A stretch of 64,000 nt of DNA from Lachnospiraceae bacterium C6A11 (GTDB taxonomy: Bacteria; Bacillota; Clostridia; Lachnospirales; Lachnospiraceae): NCBI GenBank assembly GCA_000702245.1, contig KL370879.1, forward strand, positions 31,353 through 95,352. Reading direction: 5' to 3'. This document shows, in pieces, positions 8,996 to 17,928 of this stretch. Below the pieces are notes generated by a model. It was not told where the DNA came from and ran no database searches. It saw nothing but the letters and a program-made list of their open reading frames with translations. The position numbers and the translations under genes are program-made. Positions within the stretch are counted from its first letter, which is position 1; each line of letters begins with the position of its first letter.

Positions 8996-9847
8996 TTATC
9001 TAACTTTCATTATGAAGTTATCAATCAGTCTAACCTTATTGTTGATCTTTACTGCTACTGCGCAGAGAATTTCGCCTTCGATCTTTTCTACAGATTCCAT
9101 TGTTTCGTTGTCAACTATTTCTACGTAATCGATGTCAGCCATCGGCTCTGAGTTGATGAGCTCTTTCATCTTCTCAACAACAACCTTTGCATCTCTTTCG
9201 CCGTCATTGATAATCTTCTTACCAAGCAGGAGGGAACGGCTCAGAATAAGGGCTGCCTTACGCTCTTTCTCGTCCATATATGTATTTCTGCTGCTCATCG
9301 CAAGTCCGTCCTCTTCACGAACGATCGGACAGCCAACGATCTCGATATTCATGTTGAGATCCTTAACCATTCTCTTGATTACTGCCAGCTGTTGCGCATC
9401 CTTCTGTCCGAAATATGCACGGTCAGGCTGAACGATGTTGAAGAACTTATTTACAACTGTGCAGACACCTCTGAAATGAATAGGTCTTGAAAGTCCGCAG
9501 AGATGATTTGTGAGTCCATTCATATCAACATATGTTACGAAGCCGTCCTTGTACATTTCTTCCGGTTCAGGGATAAATACAAGTCTTGCGCCTGCCTCCT
9601 CGCAGATCTTAAGATCTCTCTTAAGGTCTCTTGGATAGCTGTCAAGGTCCTCTGTCGGACCAAACTGCATTGGGTTAACAAATATTGTTACAACTGTTCT
9701 TCTGTTCTCTGAAACTGATTTCTCAATAAGTGACTTGTGGCCGTCATGAAGATATCCCATTGTTGTTACAAGTCCTACTGTCTTATCCTGCTTTCTCCAA
9801 GCTGAAACGTGTGCTCTTACTTCTTCGATTGTCTTAACTACGTACAT
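8996..9847 (-). CDS. panC: Pantothenate synthetase
   Basis: A 283-residue pantoate-beta-alanine ligase using ATP. The HIGH-like motif appears in TMGYLHDGH (about 29-37), followed by VSIFVNPMQF-like VTIFVNPMQFGPTEDLDSYPR, FGQKDAQQLAVI and the MSSRN loop. All are diagnostic for PanC and the length is normal. It sits between panB and panD, with a conserved-loop hairpin in each flanking gap. Confidence 0.97.
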   Translation of the reverse strand: MYVVKTIEEVRAHVSAWRKQDKTVGLVTTMGYLHDGHKSLIEKSVSENRRTVVTIFVNPMQFGPTEDLDSYPRDLKRDLKICEEAGARLVFIPEPEEMYKDGFVTYVDMNGLTNHLCGLSRPIHFRGVCTVVNKFFNIVQPDRAYFGQKDAQQLAVIKRMVKDLNMNIEIVGCPIVREEDGLAMSSRNTYMDEKERKAALILSRSLLLGKKIINDGERDAKVVVEKMKELINSEPMADIDYVEIVDNETMESVEKIEGEILCAVAVKINNKVRLIDNFIMKVR

Positions 9848-9880
9848 ATCCTTTTTTCCTTCCTCTTAATTTATACGTAC

Positions 9881-9950
9881 GGAGTTGATTGAAATGTATC
9901 CTCTCAGTTGTAGATAAAATACGCCTTCGAGGACACATTTCATCATCTCC
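9881..9950 (-). repeat. Conserved-loop hairpin element, copy 3
   Basis: On the minus strand GGAGATGATGAAATGTGTCC..., with one bulge and one mismatch, pairs with its distal arm. The loop is GAAGGCGTATTTT + ATCT + ACAACTGA, one base longer than copies 1 and 2. It lies 34 nt past the panB stop and 33 nt before panC. Confidence 0.82.
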
Positions 9951-9984
9951 TGTTTATTTAACAAAACTATTTAGCAAAAAGTCA

Positions 9985-10818
9985 TTAGCTTTCGCTTATA
10001 TTCTTCAAAACTTCTTCATCTATTGCATATCCGTGCTCTGGAGCCGGATATGTACCGGCCTTGACCTCAGCATCGTAATCCTTGAAGGCCTGAACCATGA
10101 TTTCTCTTACATTTGCGAACTGCTTAACGAACTTAGGCTTGTAATCGCTGAACATTGCAAGCATATCTGCATATACGAGGATCTGTCCGTCACAACCCTC
10201 TCCTGCACCGATTCCGATGGTTGGAATTGAAAGCTCCTTTGTTACCATCTCAGCAAGCTTTGCAGGAACGCATTCAAGAACTACTGAAAATGCTCCGGCT
10301 TCCTCTACTGCCTTGGCATCTCTGAGAAGTTTCTTTGCAGTAGCTGTATCCTTGCCCTGTACCTTGTATCCACCAAATTCATTTACATGCTGTGGTGTAA
10401 GTCCGATATGAGCCATAACCGGGATACCTGCTCTTGTGATGCCCTTGATCACATCTGCAACTTCCTCGCCGCCCTCAAGCTTGACTGCATTTGCGCGGCC
10501 TTCCTTCATAAGGCGTCCTGCATTTACAACTGCGTCATAAACGCTTGTCTGATAAGACATGAACGGCATATCTATTACAACGAGTGCATTCTTTGCTCCT
10601 CTGGCAACAGCAGCGCCGTGATGGATCATATCCTCCATCGTAACGGAAACTGTATCCTCATAACCGAGCATTACATTGCCAAGTGAATCTCCTACAAGTA
10701 TACCATTAATTCCGCCTTCATCAAGAAGTTTTGCTGTAGAATAATCATAGCCTGTGAGCATTGAGATCTTCTCGCCTTTTATCTTCATTTCCTTAAATGT
10801 AACAACTGTATTTTTCAT
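9985..10818 (-). CDS. panB: 3-methyl-2-oxobutanoate hydroxymethyltransferase
   Basis: A 277-residue TIM-barrel ketopantoate hydroxymethyltransferase, the first committed step of pantothenate synthesis. Diagnostic segments are [43 protein letters not shown] and PTIGIGAG. An ATG at 10836 is in frame, but GGAAAGGAGT lies directly before the ATG at 10818, so the shorter form is used. This start is 4 bp past the stop of the DUF2520 gene, so the two are coupled. Confidence 0.96.
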   Translation of the reverse strand: MKNTVVTFKEMKIKGEKISMLTGYDYSTAKLLDEGGINGILVGDSLGNVMLGYEDTVSVTMEDMIHHGAAVARGAKNALVVIDMPFMSYQTSVYDAVVNAGRLMKEGRANAVKLEGGEEVADVIKGITRAGIPVMAHIGLTPQHVNEFGGYKVQGKDTATAKKLLRDAKAVEEAGAFSVVLECVPAKLAEMVTKELSIPTIGIGAGEGCDGQILVYADMLAMFSDYKPKFVKQFANVREIMVQAFKDYDAEVKAGTYPAPEHGYAIDEEVLKNISES

Positions 10819-10822
10819 ACCC

Positions 10823-11674
10823 TTACTCCTTTCCACTCTTTAAGAGTTCTGCAATTTCCGAATAATCTCTGTCCGGATGCTTTTTCTCAGCCAGTCTCAG
10901 TACTGCGAGTGATGCTCCGGTATATATTTCTTTTTCTTCAGGAGACAGCGACGACATGTGCTTTCTTATGGTTCCAGTGTCGTTTCTTTCTATCGGCCCG
11001 GTAAGCGCGTCCATTGGTCCTTTTTCTGCAACCGACTTCGCGTTATCCAGGAAAATACCCTTAAGCGCATCCCCTGCCTCAATTTCTGAAAAACCACAGC
11101 TAATCAGCAGGTTTTCGGCTTCATTCATAAGCCCGCATACCATATTACTTGCAAATACAGCCGCCGCATGATATCTGGTCTTATTTTCACCACTGATCAC
11201 TGCCGTTTTCATTCCAATTGAACTGAATAGTTCACGGAATAGGTCGATCTTTTCGCTGTTTCCTTCAATTGTAATAAATGCATTCTGGAAATTCTTATAC
11301 GATGTAAACCGGTCGTTTACCGCGTATATAGGATGGATTGAAAAACCATAGAATTTATAGACGTCCTGTTCAGTAAATACTGACGAGGACATGGCACCGC
11401 TGGTATGAATGATCAGCTTGCCACTCAGCTTTTTCTTATCGAGAGAAGAAAAAACCTTTGAAATACTGTTGTCGCTGACAGTGATAAATATCGCATCGCT
11501 TTCACTGATAAGGTCATCAACATCTTCATAGTACAAAGTATTAGTAAATTCAGCCGCTTCCTTCGCCTTTTCAGCAGTTCTGTTGTAATACCCGGAAACC
11601 TCTATACCGTGTTCCCTGAAGTATTTACCGAACGTGCATCCGACTCTGCCGGCTCCGATAAATCCAATCCTCAT
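10823..11674 (-). CDS. Rossmann-fold DUF2520 protein, probable ketopantoate reductase (PanG-like)
   Basis: A 283-residue NAD(P)-binding protein. The N-terminal [12 protein letters not shown] is a classical GxGxxG dinucleotide site, and the C-terminal helical domain matches the DUF2520 type ([18 protein letters not shown]). It is the first gene of the pan operon, ending 4 bp before panB. The operon has panB, panC and panD but no standard panE. A PanE-unrelated reductase, PanG, has been described in Francisella, and DUF2520 genes often sit beside panB in Firmicutes. The reductase role is therefore inferred from context and fold. The start is chosen at 11674 because AAAGGTGG precedes that ATG; an upstream in-frame ATG at 11692 would translate the RBS. 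Confidence 0.75.
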   Translation of the reverse strand: MRIGFIGAGRVGCTFGKYFREHGIEVSGYYNRTAEKAKEAAEFTNTLYYEDVDDLISESDAIFITVSDNSISKVFSSLDKKKLSGKLIIHTSGAMSSSVFTEQDVYKFYGFSIHPIYAVNDRFTSYKNFQNAFITIEGNSEKIDLFRELFSSIGMKTAVISGENKTRYHAAAVFASNMVCGLMNEAENLLISCGFSEIEAGDALKGIFLDNAKSVAEKGPMDALTGPIERNDTGTIRKHMSSLSPEEKEIYTGASLAVLRLAEKKHPDRDYSEIAELLKSGKE

Positions 11675-11796
11675 ACCATCACCACCTTTCATTTTTGCTT
11701 TGGTCCTAAACTAAAGTTAAATGAAAGCATGCCTTAATATGTCAGCTATTAAATTCTAAGGTACAGTTTCTTTCGAATACCATCCTTTGCAGCTTG

Positions 11797-11825
11797 AATA
11801 TATTATATTTTATACAATTCGTCAA
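11797..11825 (-). promoter_or_regulatory. Promoter of the pantothenate operon
   Basis: On the minus strand TTGACG (11820-11825) and TATATT (11797-11802) are spaced by 17 bp. This would drive DUF2520-panB-panC-panD-coaBC and perhaps pyrE. Confidence 0.7.
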
Positions 11826-11845
11826 GATATTAGATTGTATAAAAT
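11807..11845. promoter_or_regulatory. Candidate operator: 12-bp perfect inverted repeat around the pan -35 box
   Basis: ATTTTATACAAT (11807-11818) and ATTGTATAAAAT (11834-11845) are perfect inverted copies separated by 15 bp. One arm lies inside the promoter spacer and the other just upstream of -35, a layout expected for a repressor site. The regulator is unknown. Confidence 0.55.
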
Positions 11846-11874
11846 TTAGTACAATAAGCAACTGCAACAAAAAA

Positions 11875-11919
11875 ACAGACGCATAGCCGGACTGCTTGCA
11901 GGCCAAGATATGCGTCTGT
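11875..11919 (-). terminator. Terminator after the hybrid kinase gene
   Basis: An 11-bp perfect stem ACAGACGCATA / TATGCGTCTGT with a structured 23-nt loop. T-runs follow on both strands (TTTTTTTG on minus, TTTTTTG on plus), so it could act in both directions. Confidence 0.8.
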
Positions 11920-11927
11920 TTTTTGTT

Positions 11928-12002
11928 ATAGATTGCGCAGCAATCTATCGCCGAACATGAGCTCCGCAGGAGCGACTGACGACGCAGTCGGCAGGTTCGG
12001 CG
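11928..12002 (-). repeat. Multi-hairpin intergenic element A
   Basis: An outer stem CGCCGAAC / GTTCGGCG (11949-11956 with 11995-12002) encloses two hairpins, GCTCC-GCA-GGAGC (11961-11973) and GACTG-N6-CAGTC (11974-11989). A neighbouring 9-bp hairpin with a GCA loop lies at 11928-11948. Together they look like a three-way junction plus one stem. It lies downstream of the hybrid kinase. Confidence 0.55.
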
Positions 12003-12088
12003 GTTGCTGTTGCTGTTTCTCTTATTCTATTCTTCCAGCTGAATCTGCAGACGACTTTGTCGACTGGTTCGACGGTTAAAGTTGCTTC

Positions 12089-15000
12089 TCAGCTCTTCAA
12101 ATTAATATACGTCACGATCATCTCTTCCACTGCTGCGCTGTCCTGTCCCTCGATACCTTCTCTAAGGGCATTCATGAAATCAATATCCTCACCTGCAAAG
12201 CTTCCTTCGCAGAGCATATCATAATCAGCAGCTGCTGCAGCGTAGTCGCCCACCTTAACCTTTTCACTGATCTCTTTCAGCACAGAAAGATCTATCTGCG
12301 AGGCTACAGCTTCTTCAGCAGCAAACTCTTCAGCTATTTCATCTTCGTTCTCGAACTCTTCTTTCAAAGTTACATCAGCTTTATCAAACTCATCAACCTC
12401 TTCAGCCGCAGTCATGGCAGCATTTCTGAGGTTCTCAGCCTCTTCGCTTGCCTTCTCGGCAAACTCTGTATCGGTCATACCTTTATTTGCATCAATAAAC
12501 TCAAGATATTCGCCGATGGCCTGAACCGTCTCCTTCAGTTTATCAAGGAACTTCTTCAGATTGTCGCGTACGTAAACCTTATTTCCGATATTCACAGCTG
12601 CCTCGATGGTTGAAGACATCTGAAGTATATCCTCAGCGCCTATATTTCCGCTGCTGGTCCTTATACCGTGAATACGGTTTCTGAAGCCTCTGTAATCCGA
12701 ATCAAACTTAACCATAAGTTCTTCCTCGGCATCCTTATTTCTGCTGTAGAAGCTTGATACTATCTTATTATAAACGTCGATATTTCCTCCGATCTTTTCA
12801 AGAACGCGGCTGACCTCAAGCTTCTCAGAAAGCCTCTCAAGACCTTCACTGAACCTTGATTCTCTTATATACTGATTCATATCCGAGGTTCTGTATTTGA
12901 TCTTGCTTCTGTCAACGTAGTTCATGATGATGGTCGCAAGCGCTCTTCTGTCAAGCGGCTTAAGGATCATATCCGTAAAGCCTTCCTCAAGCAGACTTTC
13001 CCTGTCCTCATTAACAGCATTCTCTGTCATGGCGATAATCGGCAGCTCTGTATACTTCTCGCCACCAAGCTCTCTGATCTCTTTCATGGTATCTATGCCG
13101 TTCATAACCGGCATGATCATATCCATAAATACAAGATCATATTCCTTATTCATGACCATATCGATGGCATTTATACCGGAGGTAGCAACGTCACACTTGA
13201 TCTCCATCTGGTTCATAACACCGGTGGCAACCGTAGCATTGATCTCCGTATCATCAACGAAAAGCACACTTACATCCGGAGTCCACATCTGCTGTGCCTC
13301 CTCCATAGAAACCATTTCGATTACGTCGGCATCAACCTGAGTCTGGTAAATACTTCCCTCAGGTCTCGTCTGAAGTATGGAGAATGTGAAGGTTGAGCCC
13401 TCTCCATAAGTACTTTCAACATCTATATCACCGCCCATAACATCACAAAGCCTCTTGGCAATAGCAAGTCCAATTCCTGTACCTGAATAGCCAGCTTCCT
13501 TCTTATTGCTATTGATATTATAGACCTCAAACAGGTGATCAAGCTTCTCCTTACGGATTCCGACACCTGTGTCTGTTACGCCAAATACTATATTTACCTT
13601 ATTTCCATTCTTAGCGTCATTATAGTCGTAGCAGTCAACGGTCAGAGTTATAGAACCCTCTCTTGTGTATTTCTGGGCATTGTCCAGAATATACATAAGG
13701 ACGGATCTGATCTTATCGTAATCACCGATCACGACGTCAGGTATCTCATTACCCAGCTCAACGAAGAACTTGACCGGCCTGTCGCTTACAAGATTCAGCA
13801 TCTTGTCGGAAATATCACAAACAAGTGTTGTGATTGAATATGCTGCGTTAACCGCTGTCTCACGGCCTGATTCAAGACGCGCAAGTCTGATGATACCATC
13901 AACCTTCGTGATAATATCATTACTCTGAGAAACAATCTTCTTCAGGTTATCCTGCTCCTCAACACTACGAACAGTCCCGCTGTTCATTGTATTTTCAGCA
14001 AGACTGATAATAGCGTTTATAGGCGTTTTGATCTCATTACTGATATTCGCCAGGTAGTCATTCTTGGCAGTACTTGTCTTAACGGTATCCTCATGCTCCT
14101 TGGCAAGTCTTTCAAGCTCTCGGTTCTTGCCGAGGATAGCCTTTCTGAACTTCCATACAACAAACAGAACGGTAAGAAGAATAAGTATAGCGGACCCGAT
14201 AATCGCAATCTTGACTATCTTCTTCTCGAAGAAGCCCAGTTTTTTATTTATGGTGAAGGTCATTGTACTGTCACTTTCGGTTCCGTCGGCATTGACAGCC
14301 GAAAGGACAAACTTGTACTCTCCACCCTCAAGGTTTGTATAAACAGCCTGCATAGGGTTGTTTCCGGTAATAACTACCGGCTCAGAGTCAAAGCCCTCAA
14401 GCATATAGCTGACCTTAAGGTTTTCTCTGTTCACATAGGTCAGAACACCGAAGGTTATAGTGATCCTGTTGGTCTTTGAAGGAATCGTAAGATTTCCGCC
14501 GATCTCATCGAAGGAATAGGTCTTGCCGTCTACATCGATTTCGGAAACAGTAAGCTTCGGAGGCGCGTCATTAACTCTTGTCTCATAGGTATCAAGAGTT
14601 TCGATACCGTCAACACAGCAGATATAAAGGATGCCCTTCCTGTCAAGAAGTGATGTTGAACCGTCCATAATAGACCTGGTAAGTCCGTCACCCTTCGCAA
14701 GATATCTACCGCTGACACCGACAGCTCCGAGAAGCTCCGGCTCAGTAGTTCTGAGTACGCCCTTTGATCCTATAACCCATACTTCGTCATTCTTTATTAT
14801 AATATCATAAACATTATTTGAGAAATCAATACTGCTGAGCGCTCTTACTGCATCGCTGTAATAAGTGATACCGTTATCGGTTCCAAGATAGTAACCATTC
14901 TCGCCCTTCGCAATACATGAAATATAATTTGAAGTCAGACCCTGCTCAGTTGTAAAGTTGGTTACTCTTTTATCGGAAATGACATAGAGCCCGCCACCGT

Positions 15001-16489
15001 CCGAACCGGCAAGAAGCCTTCCCTTACTATCTTCTATAAGTGAAGTGATATTTTCGTTCTCGAGGCCGTTCTCAGAAGTGTATTTCTCAACAACTTCATC
15101 GCCGCTGATGATACCGATGCCTTCGCTGGTTGCTACTGCGACCTTTCCGGAGCTCAGCTCATAAACACAGTTGATCTGATTAGAAGGAAGCTGTGAGGCA
15201 CGTCCAAAATACTTCAGTGTGCCGCTCTTCGTAAGCACCACTACGCCGAATCGTCTGAAGGTGCTTACCCAGATATTCCCCTTCTTATCCGTCGTAACAT
15301 CATTGACGCCGACACCACTCAGGGTCTCAGTAAGATTGTTTGTGACCATACGATCAAGAGGGTCTATGATATAAAGGCCCTCATCTGTGCAGATATATCT
15401 GCAGGAATTGATGTATTTTATGCTGTTTACAGAGCTTTCAGGAATCTTGTATTTTGAAGAAATATCCTTGAACTTGCTTCTGGCCATCATAAGAAGGCCC
15501 TTTCTTGTTGAAGAAAGCCAGATATTTCCTTCATAATCGATGATCATCGATGATATATAGCTGTCCACCGAAAGATTCTGTACATTATAATAGACACCGT
15601 CCGAACCAATATATCCAAGTCCGTTATCGGTGCAGACAAACAGAGTATCGTCATTACTATAAAGTGAGTTGATACCGTATTTACCCGGCTGAAGCTTCTC
15701 AAACTCAGAAAGACTGGACATCTTTATAATATCTCCGGCAATTGAACCGATATAAATATGTTCTGAATCAGCTTCAATACACGAAAGATCTTCTGTCTCA
15801 AGTCTTTCTGCGTCAACGGTTCTGACAATACTCTCTCCATCAGCTGAATAATTAAGGGTAAATACCTCGTTGCCTTCAGCGATGCCCCAGATCCTGTCAT
15901 TGAAGTAACAAATATCGATAATATTCTTACCGGAAAGCATACTCTCCTCGCGCAGAAGCAGCGTATCCTCATCAACGGTGAAAAGTCCTGACGAACCGGC
16001 CACATAGATGGTTCCGTCCTCTGACTCCTTAACATCATGAATTGACTTGATGCCATTATAATAATCAGCGGAGAAATGCTGCATCTCGTTGCCTTTTTTA
16101 TAAAAAAGTCCGTAATTATCGGTAGCTATCCAGAGTCTTCCCTTAGAATCCTGGAAAAGCGCATTTACGCAGTAAACGTCGGCCTTCTCAGTATCCCACA
16201 GATTAAAAACCTTGAACTCATTACCGTCATATCTGTACAGACCGCCGTCAGTACCGACCCAGATATAACCTGAGGCCGACTGATAAACGCAGTTAACCTC
16301 GTTACTTCCCAGTCCGTTATCCTGCGAAAATATAGTCGAAATATAATCCGTCACAAGCTCGGGATCATTGGCCATATCTGCATAAACTTCCTTTTCAGAA
16401 AGCGGACGCACTTCAAAAAGGCATGCAAAGATACATGCCCCGGCGATAATATATGTAATTATCCTTTTTAATCTGTTACTTCTGTACAT
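12089..16489 (-). CDS. Two-component propeller hybrid histidine kinase with HPt domain and substituted H-box
   Basis: A very large membrane sensor (1466 residues from this start). An N-terminal signal/TM segment leads to an extracytoplasmic two-component-regulator propeller of many Reg_prop repeats (about 40-630). A Y_Y_Y domain (about 670-735), a TM helix (about 745-775), HisKA, HATPase_c, a receiver domain and an HPt-like domain follow. ATP-site motifs are intact (DNAQKYT, TDTGVGI, SGTGIGLAI). The receiver has its acidic pocket, phospho-Asp1123 (VFMDMIMP) and Lys (LKPL). The HPt carries His1274 (RIHGIRTSSGNIGA). The H-box reads ISNEIKTPINA, with Asn818 where His is expected. Start: CAGGGA lies 6 bp before the ATG at 16489; ATGs at 16492 and 16513 are alternatives. 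The ligand is unknown; related sensors often detect glycans. Confidence 0.85.
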   Translation of the reverse strand: MYRSNRLKRIITYIIAGACIFACLFEVRPLSEKEVYADMANDPELVTDYISTIFSQDNGLGSNEVNCVYQSASGYIWVGTDGGLYRYDGNEFKVFNLWDTEKADVYCVNALFQDSKGRLWIATDNYGLFYKKGNEMQHFSADYYNGIKSIHDVKESEDGTIYVAGSSGLFTVDEDTLLLREESMLSGKNIIDICYFNDRIWGIAEGNEVFTLNYSADGESIVRTVDAERLETEDLSCIEADSEHIYIGSIAGDIIKMSSLSEFEKLQPGKYGINSLYSNDDTLFVCTDNGLGYIGSDGVYYNVQNLSVDSYISSMIIDYEGNIWLSSTRKGLLMMARSKFKDISSKYKIPESSVNSIKYINSCRYICTDEGLYIIDPLDRMVTNNLTETLSGVGVNDVTTDKKGNIWVSTFRRFGVVVLTKSGTLKYFGRASQLPSNQINCVYELSSGKVAVATSEGIGIISGDEVVEKYTSENGLENENITSLIEDSKGRLLAGSDGGGLYVISDKRVTNFTTEQGLTSNYISCIAKGENGYYLGTDNGITYYSDAVRALSSIDFSNNVYDIIIKNDEVWVIGSKGVLRTTEPELLGAVGVSGRYLAKGDGLTRSIMDGSTSLLDRKGILYICCVDGIETLDTYETRVNDAPPKLTVSEIDVDGKTYSFDEIGGNLTIPSKTNRITITFGVLTYVNRENLKVSYMLEGFDSEPVVITGNNPMQAVYTNLEGGEYKFVLSAVNADGTESDSTMTFTINKKLGFFEKKIVKIAIIGSAILILLTVLFVVWKFRKAILGKNRELERLAKEHEDTVKTSTAKNDYLANISNEIKTPINAIISLAENTMNSGTVRSVEEQDNLKKIVSQSNDIITKVDGIIRLARLESGRETAVNAAYSITTLVCDISDKMLNLVSDRPVKFFVELGNEIPDVVIGDYDKIRSVLMYILDNAQKYTREGSITLTVDCYDYNDAKNGNKVNIVFGVTDTGVGIRKEKLDHLFEVYNINSNKKEAGYSGTGIGLAIAKRLCDVMGGDIDVESTYGEGSTFTFSILQTRPEGSIYQTQVDADVIEMVSMEEAQQMWTPDVSVLFVDDTEINATVATGVMNQMEIKCDVATSGINAIDMVMNKEYDLVFMDMIMPVMNGIDTMKEIRELGGEKYTELPIIAMTENAVNEDRESLLEEGFTDMILKPLDRRALATIIMNYVDRSKIKYRTSDMNQYIRESRFSEGLERLSEKLEVSRVLEKIGGNIDVYNKIVSSFYSRNKDAEEELMVKFDSDYRGFRNRIHGIRTSSGNIGAEDILQMSSTIEAAVNIGNKVYVRDNLKKFLDKLKETVQAIGEYLEFIDANKGMTDTEFAEKASEEAENLRNAAMTAAEEVDEFDKADVTLKEEFENEDEIAEEFAAEEAVASQIDLSVLKEISEKVKVGDYAAAAADYDMLCEGSFAGEDIDFMNALREGIEGQDSAAVEEMIVTYINLKS

Positions 16490-16516
16490 CATTAATCCCT
16501 GCCGTATCATCAAAAC

Positions 16517-16555
16517 GACATTTGTGTCCGAAAACTATCTAAAGACACTTATGTC
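16517..16555. promoter_or_regulatory. Pair of near-palindromic sites upstream of the hybrid kinase
   Basis: GACATTTGTGTC (16517-16528) and GACACTTATGTC (16544-16555) fit one pattern, GACAYTTRTGTC, and lie 27 bp apart centre to centre. They fill the short gap between argD and the kinase start. No good promoter boxes were found with them. Confidence 0.35.
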
Positions 16556-16564
16556 ACGATCAGT

Positions 16565-17785
16565 TTATTTTGATGTTATTTCGTTAATTGTTTCCTTCAT
16601 TATTGCAATCGCCTTATCGCAGTCTTCCTTTGAAGCGATAAGTGGAGGAACCATACGTACTACTGTAGGACGTACGGCTGTCATAAGAAGGTATTTCTTC
16701 TCTGCGCAGGTGTATTTAAGCTCGTTAGCAATAGGCATATCAAACTCGATACCTGTGATAAGACCGATACCACGAACTTCCTTAACGTGCGGAAGCTCTG
16801 CAGCCTTCTCCCTCAGATATTCTCCTACAACCTTGGCATTCTCAGGAAGCTTCTTCTCCAGAAGTTCCTCGATCTGTGCATAAGCAGCTGCACAGCATAC
16901 AGGATTTCCGCCGAAGGTTGTTCCGTGTGCTCCAGGTCCGAAGGTATTCATGATCCTTTCTGAAGAACACATAGCTCCAATAGGCATTCCACCGCCCATA
17001 GCCTTAGCCATTGTTACAATATCCGGCTTAACACCGTAGGTCATATAAGCCATTATATCTCCTGTACGACCCCAGCCGGTCTGAACCTCATCAAATATAA
17101 GAAGCATACCCTTCTCATCGCAGAGAGCCCTGAGATCTTCCAGGAACTTCTTGTCAGCAGGAAATACACCGCCCTCGCCCTGAACAGGCTCTACCATAAT
17201 AGCGATCACATCATCTGTTGCTGCTTCCTTGAAGGATTCAATATCATTAAGTGTTGCATATTTAAAGCCATCCACAAATGGTGCGAAGCCCTTCTGGATT
17301 GCACTGTCAGGCTGACCTGTTGCCGCAAGTGTTCCAAGAGTCCTTCCGTGAAAGCTGTTAAGTGCTGTTACGATCTTGTACCTTTCCGGTCCAAAATTAT
17401 CTACACCGTATTTACGAGCAAGCTTGATGGCAGCTTCATTTGCCTCAGCTCCACTGTTCTGGAACTGGATCTTCTCCATACCGATAGTCTCGCAGATAAG
17501 CTTTGCAAGCATGATCTGCGGTATTGTATAGCAGTAATTTGATGAATGCACCATCTCATCCACCTGTTGCTTAACATAGGCAGAAACGCGTTCGTTGCAG
17601 TGTCCTGCCGCATTAACAGCTATACCGCCGAGGAAGTCGAGATATGCGTTACCTTCTTCATCGTAGATGTACATACCCTTAGCCTTCTCAGCTATAAAAT
17701 CAAAACGCGGGAACTGCTCGTTCATATACTTCTTGGCAGTCGCTTCAAGCTGTGCTTTTGTCATTCCTGTATCTTTAATGTTCAT
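16565..17785 (-). CDS. argD: Acetylornithine aminotransferase-like class III aminotransferase
   Basis: A 406-residue PLP-dependent aminotransferase of fold type I, class III. Diagnostic motifs are NSGAEANEAAIKLARK, SFHGRTLG, the cofactor Asp in IFDEVQTGWGRTG (about 232) and the Schiff-base Lys261 in VTMAKAMGGGMPIGA. The motifs and length fit ArgD best, which interconverts N-acetylornithine and N-acetylglutamate semialdehyde in arginine synthesis. No other arg gene is nearby, so a GABA-type substrate is possible. The ATG at 17785 is preferred because GGTGAT precedes it; an upstream in-frame ATG at 17842 has no RBS and lies inside a structured leader. Confidence 0.82.
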   Translation of the reverse strand: MNIKDTGMTKAQLEATAKKYMNEQFPRFDFIAEKAKGMYIYDEEGNAYLDFLGGIAVNAAGHCNERVSAYVKQQVDEMVHSSNYCYTIPQIMLAKLICETIGMEKIQFQNSGAEANEAAIKLARKYGVDNFGPERYKIVTALNSFHGRTLGTLAATGQPDSAIQKGFAPFVDGFKYATLNDIESFKEAATDDVIAIMVEPVQGEGGVFPADKKFLEDLRALCDEKGMLLIFDEVQTGWGRTGDIMAYMTYGVKPDIVTMAKAMGGGMPIGAMCSSERIMNTFGPGAHGTTFGGNPVCCAAAYAQIEELLEKKLPENAKVVGEYLREKAAELPHVKEVRGIGLITGIEFDMPIANELKYTCAEKKYLLMTAVRPTVVRMVPPLIASKEDCDKAIAIMKETINEITSK

Positions 17786-17823
17786 ATTTATCACCATCCT
17801 AAATCTTACTAACCTCACTTCAA

Positions 17824-17899
17824 CACAATGCATTCTCGACACCCTCTCGAACGTGCGGTATTCTCGCCATTAGGCCGGTCGGTCTCAAATTGCATTATG
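17824..17899 (-). other. Structured 5' leader of the argD-like gene
   Basis: In the RNA of the minus strand CATAATGCA (17891-17899) pairs with TGCATTGTG (17824-17832) through a 9-bp stem with one G-U. It encloses about 58 nt that are GC-rich and repetitive (CGAGAAT occurs twice). It lies between the promoter and the start codon, 38 nt before the ATG. It could be a regulatory leader; no known riboswitch class was recognised. Confidence 0.4.
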
Positions 17900-17928
17900 A
17901 TTCTGTTCGGTTTCTACATTAGTCTATA

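Larger units (their letters stand above)
11675..12088. other. Intergenic region before the pan operon
   Basis: This 414-bp gap has no credible gene. From right to left it holds a cluster of small hairpins past the hybrid-kinase stop, a strong two-way terminator (11875-11919), and an inverted repeat with the pan promoter (11797-11845). An untranslated leader of about 115 nt follows to the DUF2520 start. Confidence 0.7.

Noticed and set aside
12089..16489. Hybrid kinase considered as a pseudogene because of the H-box change
   Set aside because: The frame is intact over more than 1460 codons, and all other catalytic motifs are kept, so a changed function is more likely than decay.
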